DNA from: Anticarsia gemmatalis
Taxonomy: Eukaryota; Arthropoda; Insecta; Lepidoptera; Erebidae
Reading direction: 5' to 3'
DNA: 64,000 bases
Assembly: GCF_050436995.1 (NCBI RefSeq)
Contig: NC_134758.1
Span: forward strand, 2,666,001 to 2,730,000
Shown here: positions 1 through 12,062 of the stretch, one piece after another
How the letters are laid out: each line of letters opens with the position of its first letter
Position numbering within the stretch: the stretch's first letter is position 1
Notes under the pieces: model-generated
Database searches by the model: none
Seen by the model: only the letters and a program-made list of their open reading frames with translations
Told to the model about the DNA's origin: nothing
Position numbers and translations under genes: made by a program

Positions 1-265
1 AAGTGAGGTGAAGTGTTGTTGTACAAACATCGGTGGTACCGCTGAAGGCGATCCTCGTGTTGACTTTACATAGCTTTATATAGCCAAAGTCACCACTAAA
101 GGTTGTTTATTGTAGCCTTTTGTAAATATCAAACTGTATTTTTCAGTTTGAAACAGTTTTATGTTTAGAGCTGAGTTAGTTAGAAAAAGAAAGTAGCTTA
201 CTTATATAGTTATTTGATTATAGTGATAGATAAGTGAGATTGTAGTTAGCTATTGATAAAAACAC

Positions 266-321
266 AAAAGTCAGTATCTGGCACTGGCACATAGCAATCT
301 ATGTGCCCGATACTGATTTTT
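266..321. repeat. Bulged long hairpin
   Basis: The two arms (266-294 and 299-321) are about 23 bp of near-complementary sequence around a 4-nt loop. One 6-nt bulge, a local repeat of TGGCAC, interrupts the left arm. There is one G/T wobble and one mismatch. A second, looser foldback follows at about 322-405. This could be a palindromic transposon remnant or a small-RNA precursor; the sequence alone does not decide. Confidence 0.6.
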
Positions 322-779
322 AAAAGATTTTGGAACTAGAATTTAAATCAAGTGCGATTAGATTTACTCAAATCGCAATTATATCAAATTTCAAAAATCT
401 TATCCAGAACTATAAAATGCTTAATGTTTAGCCTAAAAAAACAATAATGGTATATTTAAATGAATGCTAGCCTAACAATACGCTAAAATAAGAGCAGCTT
501 CATTCGAATCTCAAGAGAGAACAATACCAATACTGTTTTATCTCGAATTTGATATTCAAAACTAATATTAGAATAGGCAATAAAGATTTCGAAGTCTGAG
601 TATTTGCTCAATAAACTAAGATTCAAGAAATATACTTGAAAAATCTGGGTATGTACGAATAGGACTCGCGCACGAATGGTTCCGTATATTATGTATAAAA
701 ATCGCAAAAAGTTATTTTCTCCAGTGTAAGTTAATATTCATTCTGTTATAATTTTATTTGTTGTTAAAGTGGGAACAGA
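322..779. other. Noncoding, no gene seen
   Basis: AT-rich DNA with a loose foldback at 322-405 and a 74-codon chance reading frame on the minus strand (483-707) that resembles nothing I know. No promoter or RNA gene is evident. The first 265 bases likewise show nothing recognisable. Confidence 0.5.
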
Positions 780-835
780 AATAGATTATCTGTTTAATGA
801 CTGTCGAGCTATCCTAGTTCTTGAAATACAGCCTG

Positions 836-914
836 TAACAGACAGACAAGTAGACAGAGGGAGTCATAATGTTTTTTAATCTTCGTTTTTACCTTTTTCG
901 TACGGAACCCTAAA
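836..914 (+). repeat. LINE-like 3' fragment ending in 'tacggaaccctaa'
   Basis: A run of CAGACAGACA-type sequence is followed by GTTTTTACC and GTACGGAACCCTAAA. This is the layout of a very common retroposon 3' end in Lepidoptera. Only a short degenerate tail is present; no coding part remains. Family assignment is from memory of the motif. Confidence 0.5.
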
Positions 915-1977
915 ATATCAAATGTAATGTCGGAAATTCCTCCTGTTTAAAAATATCTAAAACAAAGAAATATGTAATAAATCAAGGTGCGAATAAAAAC
1001 GGACTGTTCAGTTTCAATGAAATGTTTATTTATATGAAGTTCAAATAGTTCCTTGTGCCTATTTATATTGTACACGTAACTACTGAAATATTACTTTACG
1101 TTCGTTTTGGCAGTAAACACGTTTAATATTGCAATATAAATACTAATTACTCACGCGGATCTGCCTGTATTTTTATCCGTTATATTGATGTTTTATTAAT
1201 GCAAACTGTCTGAACTGAGTGTATCATTTTGGAAAACACTTCAAAAACTGTGAAAGCAATGTAAAAACTGTTAGATTATTCTGTGATTTGTTCTTTATGT
1301 CAAAGTTTGGAAATTGTAAGTTTAATAATAATTGGTTCTTGGTTTTTCGTTTTTTTATTTCTTCACCGTGACACATTTTATTTCTTAGTCATAAACACCA
1401 TCACAGACTGAACAGAGCAGACGTTACAAATATATAACAATAATCTGAATAAACATCACAAACGCAGTAAAGTCGCGATACTATAAACTTTACCTCACAA
1501 AGCACGCCTTACCCCTCTCCACAGAGCGACAAAATAAATACACGAACGTATATCCCGATACAAACTGTACTGTACAAACGATACAACAAAACTGTACCGA
1601 TAAATCTTGTGTAGGAAGCATTACTTGCAACAAACACTAAGGAATGCTACAAACGATACGTTTCACAAGTCGAACTTCCTTTAAAATATAGCTTTCTTGC
1701 AAACTAAGAAACGCCACAATTCCTTGCAAACTAGGATATATTTTGCAAGAATGCAAGGAATTATATGTGGTATTTTTCTTGGGTTTTCTAAATTTTATTT
1801 TGTTGTAAGCTGTAAGAGATATTGTGGAATGTCTTGAGTTTACAAAACTGAGCTTTTATATGATGTGTAATATTTTGAGTGTACTAATTGTGGTAGGCAA
1901 TTCATAAACTTATTCTTATTTGTAATTCATGTTTGCAAATGTTTTGATCATAAAATTAGAGTTAATTTTTTAATACT
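915..1977. other. Noncoding, no gene seen
   Basis: No coding region is supported. At 1715-1769 an imperfect hairpin pairs TTCCTTGCA with TGCAAGGAA and flanking CCACA with TGTGG. The rest is featureless AT-rich DNA. Confidence 0.5.
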
Positions 1978-2151
1978 GCGCGATTCTCAACTACTTTGAA
2001 GTATCGACAACCGGATGGTTATCGAGAAATGTTATATTAGTCTGATCAGCGCCTCTAGTGGGTGCAGTAGGTACTAATTGTTTATTTTAAATCAACAATC
2101 AAATAAAAAATTCTCGATACTCGTAACTACCAACTGTTACAATGTGCTACT
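1978..2151 (+). mobile_element. Palindromic MITE, degenerate copy
   Basis: Related to the well-preserved copies at 56867 and 61451. It keeps the CGATTCTC start, a TATCGACAACCG block, TCTGATCAGCGCCTCT and a CTCGATACTCG block near the end. Internal divergence is strong and the terminal inverted repeats are decayed, so this is an old copy or a sister subfamily. Confidence 0.6.
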
Positions 2152-3149
2152 GATGTCATGAAATATTTTTTTATATTGTCTTAATATCATAAAATTAACT
2201 AAAGTAACTTAAAGCCATTTCCATTTGAGATTCAAAAAGGACATTATTCTCACAATAATTTCCCTAGTAATAATAGTGAGAGATACACAATAACAAGCTT
2301 ATTCCTTAATACAAGACTTGAACATAGAGCTAATTAGTATAAAACCTGTTACCTCGGAACTACTGAGCAGGATTTATGCTCGATTTAAACTAAATGTTCA
2401 GTAGAACTCTCTACAATGGTTGGTTCTAGTGAGAAATGTATTAGATTGATTTCTGTTTTGTTTATTTTAAGTTGAATGCGTGGACAAATTCAACGATATC
2501 CTTGTTTCTGTTAATACGTGGAGAAAGACTCGTAAAGAGTATGAGTACTTTTATCAAGTATTCTAAAGTTATCTTATTTCTACACACAAATTTTGTAAAA
2601 ACCTTGCCGATCCGCCGACACACGACTTAATAACGGCGACTATTCTTCAAAGGCAGTAAAGTGTTTCTTTTAAAAATAAAGGACCGCTGATATCATTTCG
2701 TCAATAAGTGTCGGTAGGTTGGCGAATTTTGTATGTCTTTTGTATAAAATAAAATATTTTTTTACAGTACGGTCTAATATATAACAGTTTCAAAAACATC
2801 TACTATTATCTCATGAAGGTAATACAATGACAATTGATACCGATCGCCAATGTTAACCGCAATACCTACAAAATTACCAACTTTCACAAACAAATTAGAC
2901 TATTTTATATGTTTACCTCACGTAAAAGGCTTCCTAACATAGTCAAGGAAAGAAAACACGTTGTCGGCAAAGTAAAAATATGGAGGAATTTCTCCACAAG
3001 GAAAAAACAAAGTTAGTTTCGTAACTCATTTCTTCAACATGCCACAGGTTTCAGAAAATGTTCTCAGAATCTGTTGTAATAAAATCAAAATTTCTGAGAT
3101 TTGAGTTGGTTATGATCTTTATTGAGTTTTGCTTAAAACTGGATTACGG
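2152..3149. other. Noncoding, no gene seen
   Basis: AT-rich sequence with no recognisable repeat. A 60-codon frame at 2834-3016 (+) is not similar to any family I recognise and is treated as chance. Confidence 0.45.
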
Positions 3150-3233
3150 TAGTTTGATTCTCTATTATTATCGACTACCGACAACCGTCGGTAGACTGTC
3201 ATCGAGAAATTTTGTATGAAAATCTGATCAGCG
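3150..3233 (+). mobile_element. Palindromic MITE, 5' half only
   Basis: GATTCTCTATTATTATCGAC and CTACCGACAACCG match the terminal repeat of the family. CATCGAGAAATTTTG and CTGATCAGCG follow, then similarity stops abruptly. The 3' half is absent, so this is a truncated copy. Confidence 0.7.
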
Positions 3234-4020
3234 ATATAATGTATTTACTCTGTAGTTTTAATTGTTTATTCTCACATTGCAAGATGGTTGTAGTAGAAAC
3301 TACGAATGCAACGAATCTGTCGAAAACTACCCAGTTTTTACACTTGGCATTATCGTTGAGCTATAGAGTGGTTGATATTATAGGGTCAGGGGCACACTAG
3401 AAGCGCTGGCAAATATTCCATGTGACTTCAATTTTCTGATAATTTGTGCCTATCACTTTAAAACTAGTCGTATCAAAAGAAATACAGCACAGCTTATAAT
3501 TGAGAGAAAAAATTATAAAAAGCGGACATTACAAGACTAGTACATAAAAGTAAAATAATTAAGAAAGTAACTCACAAGTTAATTATTCCGTCACTTCATA
3601 CATTATTTAAATTGCCTCGTTGACAAATATCATCAAACATACAGGCTGAAATCTACTGAATTCATAATAAAGTGAACTCAACATATAATTTAAATCACTC
3701 GACATCAAATGATATGACGATTACCAATTCATTATACCATTCTACAAATCTAACACCATTCAAATATAAAATCAGAATACAAAATTATACGATTTTAAAC
3801 TTTATTCTCAATAAGATAGAACTCATATGACGTTAGCATAAGTCTGCGATTTCACTTCAGCTAAGCTGGGCTACGCTCCGAAGGGAGTTGAGAGTTTGAC
3901 TTTTCAAATTCACTTAAATATTAGAAATAATTATTATCTATTGTCATGGCCAATGAAAACTTATTTGTGAAACGTTGCGTACCTAAAAGTTCTTTAACGT
4001 TTTAAGTTCGAAAAAAGACG
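3234..4020. other. Noncoding, no gene seen
   Basis: No supported gene or identifiable repeat in this AT-rich stretch. Confidence 0.4.
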
Positions 4021-4120
4021 AAAGGTCCTTTCCCGCATCAGCATGCTCAAGGCCTAACTACTCCATCACTCTGAGAGAAAATCTTTCTCCAGTAGGGCAG
4101 TAATGGCACAGAATAATAAG
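4021..4120 (+). repeat. Degenerate tRNA-SINE 3' part
   Basis: CATGCTCAAGGCCTAAC, a decayed GAGAGAAAATC segment and CAGTAGGGCAGTAATGG follow the order of the tail of the SINE seen intact at 25080 (CTCAAGGCCTAACCCC, GGAGGAGACCC, CAGTGGGACA). The head is missing. Confidence 0.45.
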
Positions 4121-6211
4121 TACTAGTAATGGTTTAAGTTTAACTTTATTTAACCAACTCGCAGTTGCTTGCAAACTCTTTATAAACCTTAAAAGCACAG
4201 CTTTATTTGTAACACAGTACATTAGTTCACAGCTCAGCTTCCTCGCACATCTTCGCTGAAACCGCATTCTAAACCGTATATGTAATAGATAATGATAGAC
4301 GCAGTGTGACGTCACAGCGACATAGTATAAATAACAAGGACTTGTATACATTTGAGGCTTATCTGTAATTTTGTTAATTGTTGATGAATGGTTCGCACTA
4401 ATTGTTGTTTATTGGCTGTTGTGAAAAACAAGCTTTATGTTATGTCGGAGATTAGTGTAGGCTTTTATTTATGTTTGTTTTTTATTGTTTTTATTGCTCG
4501 CTAATAGACATAATTGAAAGGATTTATGAACTGTACTGTTTGGTATCAAATAGATTTTCGCGTGTTTTATATAAAAATTTGGTAAGCGCCTCTAGTTTAA
4601 TACCATAGTTATGTAATCTTTTTAGGCTGAGGTGTATACAATATACCCTCATGTTGTGGCATTTACATAAGAGAAAGGAAGAGAGTCCATCGCTATATAC
4701 CGTCTATTTTCCCAAACTTCAGGCTACTTTTGGAATAATTCTCACAAAAACTCACTCATAGTTTATCCGGCCCGGCCCGAGGACAAAACCAGAGCCCTTG
4801 TGATCTACCGTCATGTGTATGCATGCCGTTTATGTATGTCAATTAATCCGTAAAATATTATACTTTTTACTCATTTTGTGAGTTCTAACAACTGATTAAT
4901 GAATACCAAGCGTCAGACCAGACCCTATATCCCCAAAAAAGATTATTTTATTTACAAAAAAGGCAGTATTCTCGTATTATTTCCACGGATTATTCTCATT
5001 CCGTCCCGTATTAAGTAACCGTTTGATCCCATTGGTCGACTGGTCACAGTAATCTCACGCCAGACTACCGCTGAATTATCGGAAAAGCGTCTGTGTAGAA
5101 AAAAATATGTGTTTATTCTTTTCATGTATTGTTTGTCTATTTTAGTTCGGGATATATGAGAAAACGCAGCTGTTTAGAGGCAGTTTCATGTTACTGTCCA
5201 GTATATTTCTTTAGATGAAGTTTTGAAAGTTGAACTTGATTTTTTTTTAATAGACGTATTTGTAAATTTCAGAAATAAAGGTATCTTTTGGGCAATTAAA
5301 ATATTGTGTCTTGTCTCATGTTTTCCATTCGCTTTAATTCAACAGCGGTTAAACTGTAAAAGTACAGTCAAACATACATACATTAACATCTATATTAATG
5401 GATTTTAATTTTCCTTTTTATTGTAAATCTTATTATTACGAATAGGAAGCCTGGCCCTCTCAGTACACTGGTTTAAAACGTGTAACGGTGAAACGCGAGT
5501 GTGTTTCACACGTCTGTGTCTACTTTTGAGTAAAACAGGCCTGATGCTAAAAAACTACGTCTTATTATTATTCTGTTTGTTTTGTATCATGTTTTAAGTA
5601 CTTTAATGTATATGAAAATGATTAAAAAGCTTCCTCGCAGACACATTAAGCGATACAAGAGATTCTTTTATTCTCTAAAACACACATTATTTTCAAATGC
5701 CACAACTTATCTTGGTATTCAAGTACACTAAGCCACACTGTGAAGTCGTGCGACTAATTGTACTACAGAAGTCGCGATTATATTCTATTTCTAGATAAAG
5801 ACATAATAATACGCTCATTATTCCATTAACAAACATTTCTACGTTAATATGTACTAAAGAACTTTCGGTTCTTCCCACACAGACGGTGGTATTATTTCAA
5901 GACACTCCCCGGGAATATTTGAATCTATTTCTTGTTACGTTCGTGAAATTACTTTTAATTAATAACTAATGTTACAAATTTATTTATATGTCAGTTACCA
6001 AAGCGGGAAAACTACAGCCGATTTACGTGGAACTTTCTATGGAGTTAGTTCATAAACAACACTGATTAATAATAAGCTAAATAAAAAGAAAATATTTTCT
6101 GAAGTCAGTCCACTTCACATACCGAATTGTGTATAGTGTGTAAACCAGAGTAATTGCGTGGTTCAGCTAGCATTCTTATAGAAATGTCTATACTATGTTC
6201 GTTTAAGCTAG
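4121..6211. other. Noncoding, no gene seen
   Basis: Several frames of 60-100 codons occur here (4058-4351 minus, 5223-5408 plus, 5693-5878 minus), but none shows domain-like composition. At 5490-5515 GTGAAAC and GTTTCAC form a short inverted repeat. The block TAAGCGCCTCTAG near 4583 may be a scrap of the MITE family. Confidence 0.4.
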
Positions 6212-6249
6212 ATATTTAACACTAACTTATAGAAGTTAGTGTTAAATAT
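6212..6249. repeat. Perfect 17-bp hairpin
   Basis: Arms 6212-6228 and 6233-6249 are exact reverse complements (ATATTTAACACTAACTT on the left) around a 4-nt loop. It sits 14 bp upstream of a palindromic MITE. It is shorter than a usual insect pre-miRNA. Confidence 0.75.
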
Positions 6250-6262
6250 TTGCATAGGCCCA

Positions 6263-6447
6263 GTAGCTCAATTCTCTATTAGTATCGACTACCGAAAACC
6301 GACCTGTCATCGAGAAATTTTGTATGAAAATCTGATCAGCGCCTCTGACGGGTGTCGTAGGAAACATTTTGGCAGTACATTCCAAATGTCAAAATTTCGA
6401 TAGCTAGCCGGTTGTCGGTAGCCGATAGCAGTAGAGAATCGAGGTAG
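6263..6447 (+). mobile_element. Palindromic MITE
   Basis: The ends are inverted copies: TCTATTAGTATCGACTACCG at the left and CGGTTGTCGG...AGAGAATCGAGG at the right, giving long terminal inverted repeats with an interior of about 110 bp. The interior (CATCGAGAAATTTTG, CTGATCAGCGCCTCTGAC, GGCAGTACATTC) is shared with the copies at 56867, 61451 and, inverted, 40838. There is no coding capacity. Confidence 0.85.
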
Positions 6448-7439
6448 TGTTTCTTTGATGTTTCAAAATGTACAAAAGTCAAATTGTAACATGTAGAATA
6501 TATTGTTTAATATTAAAACTTATATAGTTAAAGTTTATCTCAATGAACTATCACATTTAAGTAGTTTGTTCACCAAACTAGTGATAAACACATTAAGGGA
6601 ATAATTGAAATAACAGTATCTATCTAGTTTATTATTGCGTGTTAATGTGTTTCATCACCATTAAGCTATGTTATAAATAACATACGTAAATATTGTCGCA
6701 TTTAGATAGTAACGCAATGTTACAAGTGGAGCTATAGATTTTGTATGAGGAACTTTATTGTATCGATAAACTAATGCTTTTGAATCCTTTTCTCGACCAA
6801 CGATACATTTTGTACACATTTAAGCGTTATTGTTCGATCTTTATATAATTGAAGACTTGAGGACAATCATTGGTGTTTTACTAAGTACCCCTGAGCGACT
6901 GAAGTAGAAATTCTAATAGATTTATTCTTTAACTCATTTCTAGATTTATTAGTAATTTACGTTACTAATCAGCAAGCTCCATATATTCATGTGCATTCGA
7001 ACTACATTTTAAAAGAAAGGCGAATAAATCCAAGATAATTGCCATAAGTTGGTAAAAAACATAATGGAATTGTCGGTTTTTTTATTTTGATAACATAAAT
7101 ACTAATATAATATTTACATTTTCCAATCAAATACCTACCTAATATTACGAGTAAATATGTTGAGCATCCTTATACAAACTATTTAATAGTCCAGTGAAAC
7201 CTACATATCTGATTATGGTTTAATTCCCGAGTTAAGCGAAGTGCTATAAGATTACATATTAGATTATGAAAGGCAAATTTCTGTGGTCGGCCTGGGCACG
7301 GAAATGTGTCCGGTAAATGATAATAGGTCCCTAAACTTGGCACATAACAATGACTATGTAAATGTATTTTAGGTTTCATGATTATTATCAGTATTTTAGG
7401 CTTCAGTGCCGCGAATCTTACCACTATAGAGTACTTAAA
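6448..7439. other. Noncoding, no gene seen
   Basis: AT-rich with no gene. The 81-codon minus frame at 7179-7424 has no recognisable domain. Confidence 0.4.
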
Positions 7440-7580
7440 GCCGGCTAGGCGTCGAAATTTTTTATTAGACAGCCGGTTTTGCGCCTTTTGCGGAAATCAT
7501 AGAAACAATTTTTGCAGTACAATCTTTAAATGTTAAACTCTCGATACTTGAAAATACCAACTGTTTAAAATCTCGCTACG
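7440..7580. mobile_element. MITE-related remnant
   Basis: TTTTGCAGTACAATC, TTAAACTCTCGATACTTG and ATACCAACTGTTT mirror the right-hand part of the copy at 1978. The left part is replaced by unrelated sequence, so the copy is decayed or belongs to another subfamily. Confidence 0.45.
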
Positions 7581-9960
7581 TTTCGTTATTGTTTTAAAGA
7601 TCGAATATACATATATGGAAATACTGTGCATGACATTTCTGATTTAGCTCCTGAGTCGAGCAGTTCCTTATTGTTATTGGATAGTTTTGTGTATTCAGCC
7701 AAGAGTTTGGTGAAATATTTTATATACTGGATTTAATTTTACTATATTATTTTGTAATAATATGTAGCTAACACATAAATTGAACCAAATAAACAAAATA
7801 ACAATAAATTCAAGCTTTTTATAGCCAATATATCACGTCAAATATACGATAAGCCAATTCTACGAGCACTTAACAAAAAACCCACTTTACAATATTAACC
7901 ATTACATCCAAAAAACGATATCAAACCTCTTTTCATCACACAATCCATAGATAAGAGTGGCATGACGTAAAAAAGAATAAATGTAGATTCGCTGTCTATG
8001 GCCGTCACGGATATTGAATAGCAGTTCAAATATGGAAGGCTTCGAAGTAAACGAGTGTGTTTGCGGAGTCCCGTGTCAAATTGTGTAAACCTTCCGTTAA
8101 TGGACGGCTCTTTTTGGTTGTGACATTAATATTCGTATATTTTTGTGGAATAGTTTGATAGAGATTTAGTTTTTTGGCCTTTGTCTATACATATATGAAA
8201 AAAAAATATATGCATAAACTCTCGCCAATAGAGGTTTGCGTGATTTTATGTATGTATGTAGTTATGATAGTGAAAACACAGGTGGCGTATAATTTATTAT
8301 TACGATGTAACTAATATCGAATGCAGTCGTGAAGATAATTTTATTCATAGAAAATCTAAGCTTGCGCTTAATAGCGTTATGAAATACGGTAACAAATGGA
8401 AAATATTCTTGGTTTCAGTATTTTCTTTGGTCATTAAATCGATTTAAAGGTATTGTTCTTGTACGTTAACCTGCCAAGTCAATATTTGTTTATTAAAAAC
8501 AGCAGTACCTGAAACAAAAACAAGTTTATTATAAAATACCATTTCCATACAAATATTATTGCATAAAAATAAATTAAGCGTTAGGCTTATACACAATCTT
8601 CATTCGTAGCAAAAGCACAAAAAACTTTTTAATTTTATTGTAGACAAGAAATTTACACAGACAATAGACTTTAAAATGGCAAAAAAATGCACATATAACC
8701 AAATATTTTTGTAAAACTAGTTTATTTTCCAAATACAAATGTAAATAAAACTACATTGACTTAAGTATTTACATAACCCTCATTTGCGAGAACGGTTGAT
8801 AAGGCGCGGCAACAGTCCATTACCGCTTCTCTTTTGAGATAACAGCCGACCTGCCTACGAGATAAAACAGTGTACTACAACTTTGTAATTAGAGTCGTTT
8901 TGTACCTTAATAGAGGCTTCATTTTAACTTACTTTCTCTTTATTTTGGCAATATAGTTTCTTTCTTTTTATTTTTTCTAGGCAATGCCAAGTACGTACTC
9001 TGCCTGATCTTGCACAGTGCAAGGTAAACATGTAACCCGTAGCTGAAAGTCAAACAAAAATTGGTTAAATTAACTTCTTATTATAACTATCACAATTTTA
9101 TATAGGTATGAAAATTAGGTTTATCGATAGAAATAAGCAATTTAGACAGACAGAGATTAGTGCCAGTCAAAAATCTTGCATACGACAGATTTCAGTATCA
9201 AAAAATAAATTAATCTTATACAAAAATACGGATTATCCACGTTAAACACACGGTGAATGGCAATCATTTACAATGTTGCAATAGAGTTTCCAAAACAATT
9301 TAATAAGTAGTACCTACGTTCTTTTAAAAATTGTATTATCTCTAACATTACATTTCATATACGTACCTCCACTTACAATTGTATAGAGCAAAGAACTCAT
9401 AACTGGCAACTTCCATGTACAATTTCCAACGAGATAAGCAATACTGGCACCGTAACGGCATAAGTTATTTAATCTGGCTCATCCTTTTATCGTTTACCGC
9501 TAGTAAGAGGCAATAGGTGGAAAAAGGTTTCTGACTGATAAAGTACGCTGGGAACTTGTTACGTACAAATAACTATGATAGGGTTCAAAGTAATTGGTAA
9601 TGTAGTTTTAAGGTAATATAGGTGGATGATCAGAACAACATACGTACATGGAATCACGCCTGTTTTCCACGGGAGAAGGCACTACGCAGAGAAAGCCATT
9701 TGCTACAGTCCCTACAGACTCCTTTCTTATTGGTATAAATTAATAGCAATCTTGAAACTAGTAACTTATTGGTTACGGACGATGCCGTAAAAAATATTTA
9801 CATGTAAATGTAGAAAAGTTATTTTGCAGAGATCTTATAAATTGCCATTTTTTGTTATCTGCATTATACCTAATTAAAAGAAGGTGATTTTGATACGGGT
9901 TATATTATGATAGTTAATAATAATAATGAAACAAATAAAAATCGAAATAATTAAGTTTAA
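7581..9960. other. Noncoding; short retroposon tail at 8218-8265
   Basis: The only recognisable item is GCGTGATTTTATGTATGTATG ending near 8265, the terminal tail of the dispersed retroposon seen more fully at 45005. The rest is unassigned AT-rich DNA. Confidence 0.45.
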
Positions 9961-10245
9961 GCAGTGATAGCCGAGTGGTATAAGTTGACACCTCCCACGC
10001 AAGTGGTCGCAGGTTCGAACCCGAGGCAACACACCAATGACTTTTCGAAGTTATGTGTGTATTAGAAATAATTATCACATGCTCCAACGGTGAAGGAAAA
10101 CATCGTGAGGAAACCTTGCATGCCTAAAATTTGTTTTAAACATTTATTGAGGGCATGCAAAGTCCCCAACCCGCACTTGGCCAGCGTGGTGGACTCAAGG
10201 CCTAACCCCTCCCTCATTACGGGAGGAGACCCTTGCCCAGCAGTG
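9961..10245 (+). mobile_element. tRNA-derived SINE (family A), split by a LINE
   Basis: The head carries tRNA-like pol III promoter boxes: A-box-like TAGCCGAGTGG at about 9968 and B-box GGTTCGAAC near 10012. The body (ACACACCAATGACTTTTCG, GAAGGAAAACATCGTGAGG, CCTTGCCCAGCAGTG) matches copies at 25080, 57222 and, inverted, 47520. The expected tail is displaced to 10881, after an inserted LINE fragment. Confidence 0.85.
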
Positions 10246-10880
10246 TCAAAGTCAAAGTCAAAGTCAAATATTCTTTATTTCATAAACTTTAACAAGTATT
10301 TGAAATCGTTAAAATATTTTTTATCTACCACCGTTTCGGAAAAGCTGTTGCTCGTGAGAAGAAACGGCAAGAAACTCACGGCTTGCTCTTTTTAAATGTC
10401 AATATTTCCAAATTAATAACAATGTCATAATAATGAAATATAACAAATTAATAACAATGTCATAATAAATTAATAACAATGTCATAATATCAAATTGTAA
10501 TACATTATTTTGAAATAGACTTGGTAGAAGCAGCACAGTCCCAAGCTTTGTTATCATCTAAATAATCTTTAATAGTATAATATCCCTTACGACATAAATT
10601 ACTTTTAACTAATTACTTAAATTTATTGAGACTTAAATTTTGAATTTCACTCGGGATTTTATTGTAGAATCGCACACACTGACCTCTGAAGGATTTATTT
10701 ATTTTTTGGAGCCTAGTGGCTGGGATAACAAGTTTGTCTTTATTGCGTGTATTTAAGTTGTGCATGTCACTCTTTTTTTTAAAAAGAGCGATATTTTTAT
10801 GTACATAAATTAAATTTTCATAAATATATTGACTTGTCATTATATTTATTTCCATGAATTTTTCCCTTAGTGAATGTCTG
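10246..10880 (-). mobile_element. 5'-truncated non-LTR retrotransposon inserted in a SINE
   Basis: On the minus strand this is the 3' end of a LINE. It carries a reverse-transcriptase C-terminus (next entry), then an untranslated region with an AATAACAATGTCATAAT repeat, and ends in a short tandem repeat (TCAAAG units on the plus strand, 10246-10266). AGTG occurs at both junctions (10242-10245 and 10881-10884), and the SINE resumes exactly after the right junction. This supports insertion into the SINE, though 4 bp could be microhomology. Confidence 0.75.
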
Positions 10881-10883
10881 AGT
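10505..10883 (-). pseudogene. Reverse-transcriptase C-terminal remnant of a LINE
   Basis: The minus-strand frame reads through SLREKFMEIN, then YIYENLIYVHKN, LNTRNKDKLVIP, INKSFRGQCVRFYNKIP and LSLNKFK. This is the conserved order at the C-terminus of CR1/Jockey-like non-LTR reverse transcriptases in insects. A stop at 10613-10615 interrupts it, after which the same frame continues as a GYYTIKDYLDD segment to about 10505. The catalytic part is absent (5' truncation), so it cannot be functional. Family level is inferred from motif memory. Confidence 0.8.
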
Positions 10884-10920
10884 GGGACATTAATGGGTTA
10901 AATTTATTTATTTAACTATT
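10881..10920 (+). mobile_element. Displaced SINE tail
   Basis: GTGGGACATTAATGGGTTAA followed by TTTATTTATTTA is the terminal part of SINE family A. It continues the element broken at 10245 by the LINE insertion. Confidence 0.8.
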
Positions 10921-12062
10921 ACTAGTTCCATCAGTTTAAGTCTTTTTTCCTGTTATGTGAGAGGAAAGTCACTTTCGTAACTTTTAATAATTTTGCATGC
11001 TCAAAGGTAACATAATACTTGTCACTTTGTAAGTGAAGCCTTGTTAAAACGTGACGTTGCATTTTAAGTAAAATAAAGATAAAATGTACTACAAATTATT
11101 TTTATGTACGTTTTTATCGTAGGTAATAAATGAATGCTTGTTCAAAGCACGAGTTTGTAAACAATGTAACGGATTTGGTTTTACGAGACAATATTTTGTT
11201 GTAGTCATTTAGTTTTAACATTTACTGCGTGGTTAACGAAACAAGGTAGTTTTGTGTTAGTTAACAAAGCACAAGTCAAAAACCTTTCGGAAACTGTATC
11301 TCTGTTTATAGAATTTGCTAGCTGCTGCTACCCGACTTCGCTTTCGTACAAAGTATCATTTACATTCTAGTAGTTAGTTGTGTTAAAAAAATATAGCTTA
11401 TGTTCGATTCTGGGTCTCCTCTGCTAGGTCACTTTGTTTTTCCCCAGGCTATAAATCTATCACGCTGCCAAACTGAATTGAATCTGTTCAACCATTTTGA
11501 TGTGGAAAAACATACCTATTGTAGGAGTACTTCTTAAAATATAAACAGAAACTATAATCGTACAGAAGTCTAAACTCATTTTCAGGAATTATAATGAACA
11601 GCAACGAATGTTAAAGATATTCTATTATAGGAATCTTCACGTAATTTGCATCGTACGATAATTATAATTAACAAAGAAGGTGTCATTGTACTAAGATTAT
11701 ATCTAAATCTCACACACGCGAACAATATATATAATCTGATAATCTTTTGTTACACAAGGAGGCTCACATACCGACCTGATTAAATCCCCGTATGACGTCA
11801 CCTAGCTAATAAGTATATTTTATTATAAGCCGAGAATGAAAGGGTTATATTAAAGGAGTTATTACACTTGATCTCTAACTCAACTCAGATATAGACGTAC
11901 TTGTATTAGAAATGAGAAGTGTTTGTTTGATTGTGGTTTTCTTTTGTAAAGAACGGCTGAACCGATTTTTAAGTTTAGTCTGCCGATTGTATTTCGGGTA
12001 TGGACATGAGTTACTTTCGAGCGGAATAAGCGGAGCGGGGTACATGCTAGTTATATTATTAA
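10921..12062. other. Noncoding with degenerate Helitron-like scraps
   Basis: At 11325-11515 a decayed minus-strand element starts with CTAGCTGCTGCTACCCGAC and keeps the sequence CTATAAATCTATCACGC. At 11935-12052 another fragment runs from GGCTGAACCGATTTTTAA to CATGCTAGT, resembling a Helitron 3' end. No gene is seen. Confidence 0.4.

Noticed and set aside
9961..10030. Apparent leucine/serine-like tRNA gene
   Set aside because: Only A- and B-box-like parts survive; the same head occurs in several SINE copies followed by the same body.
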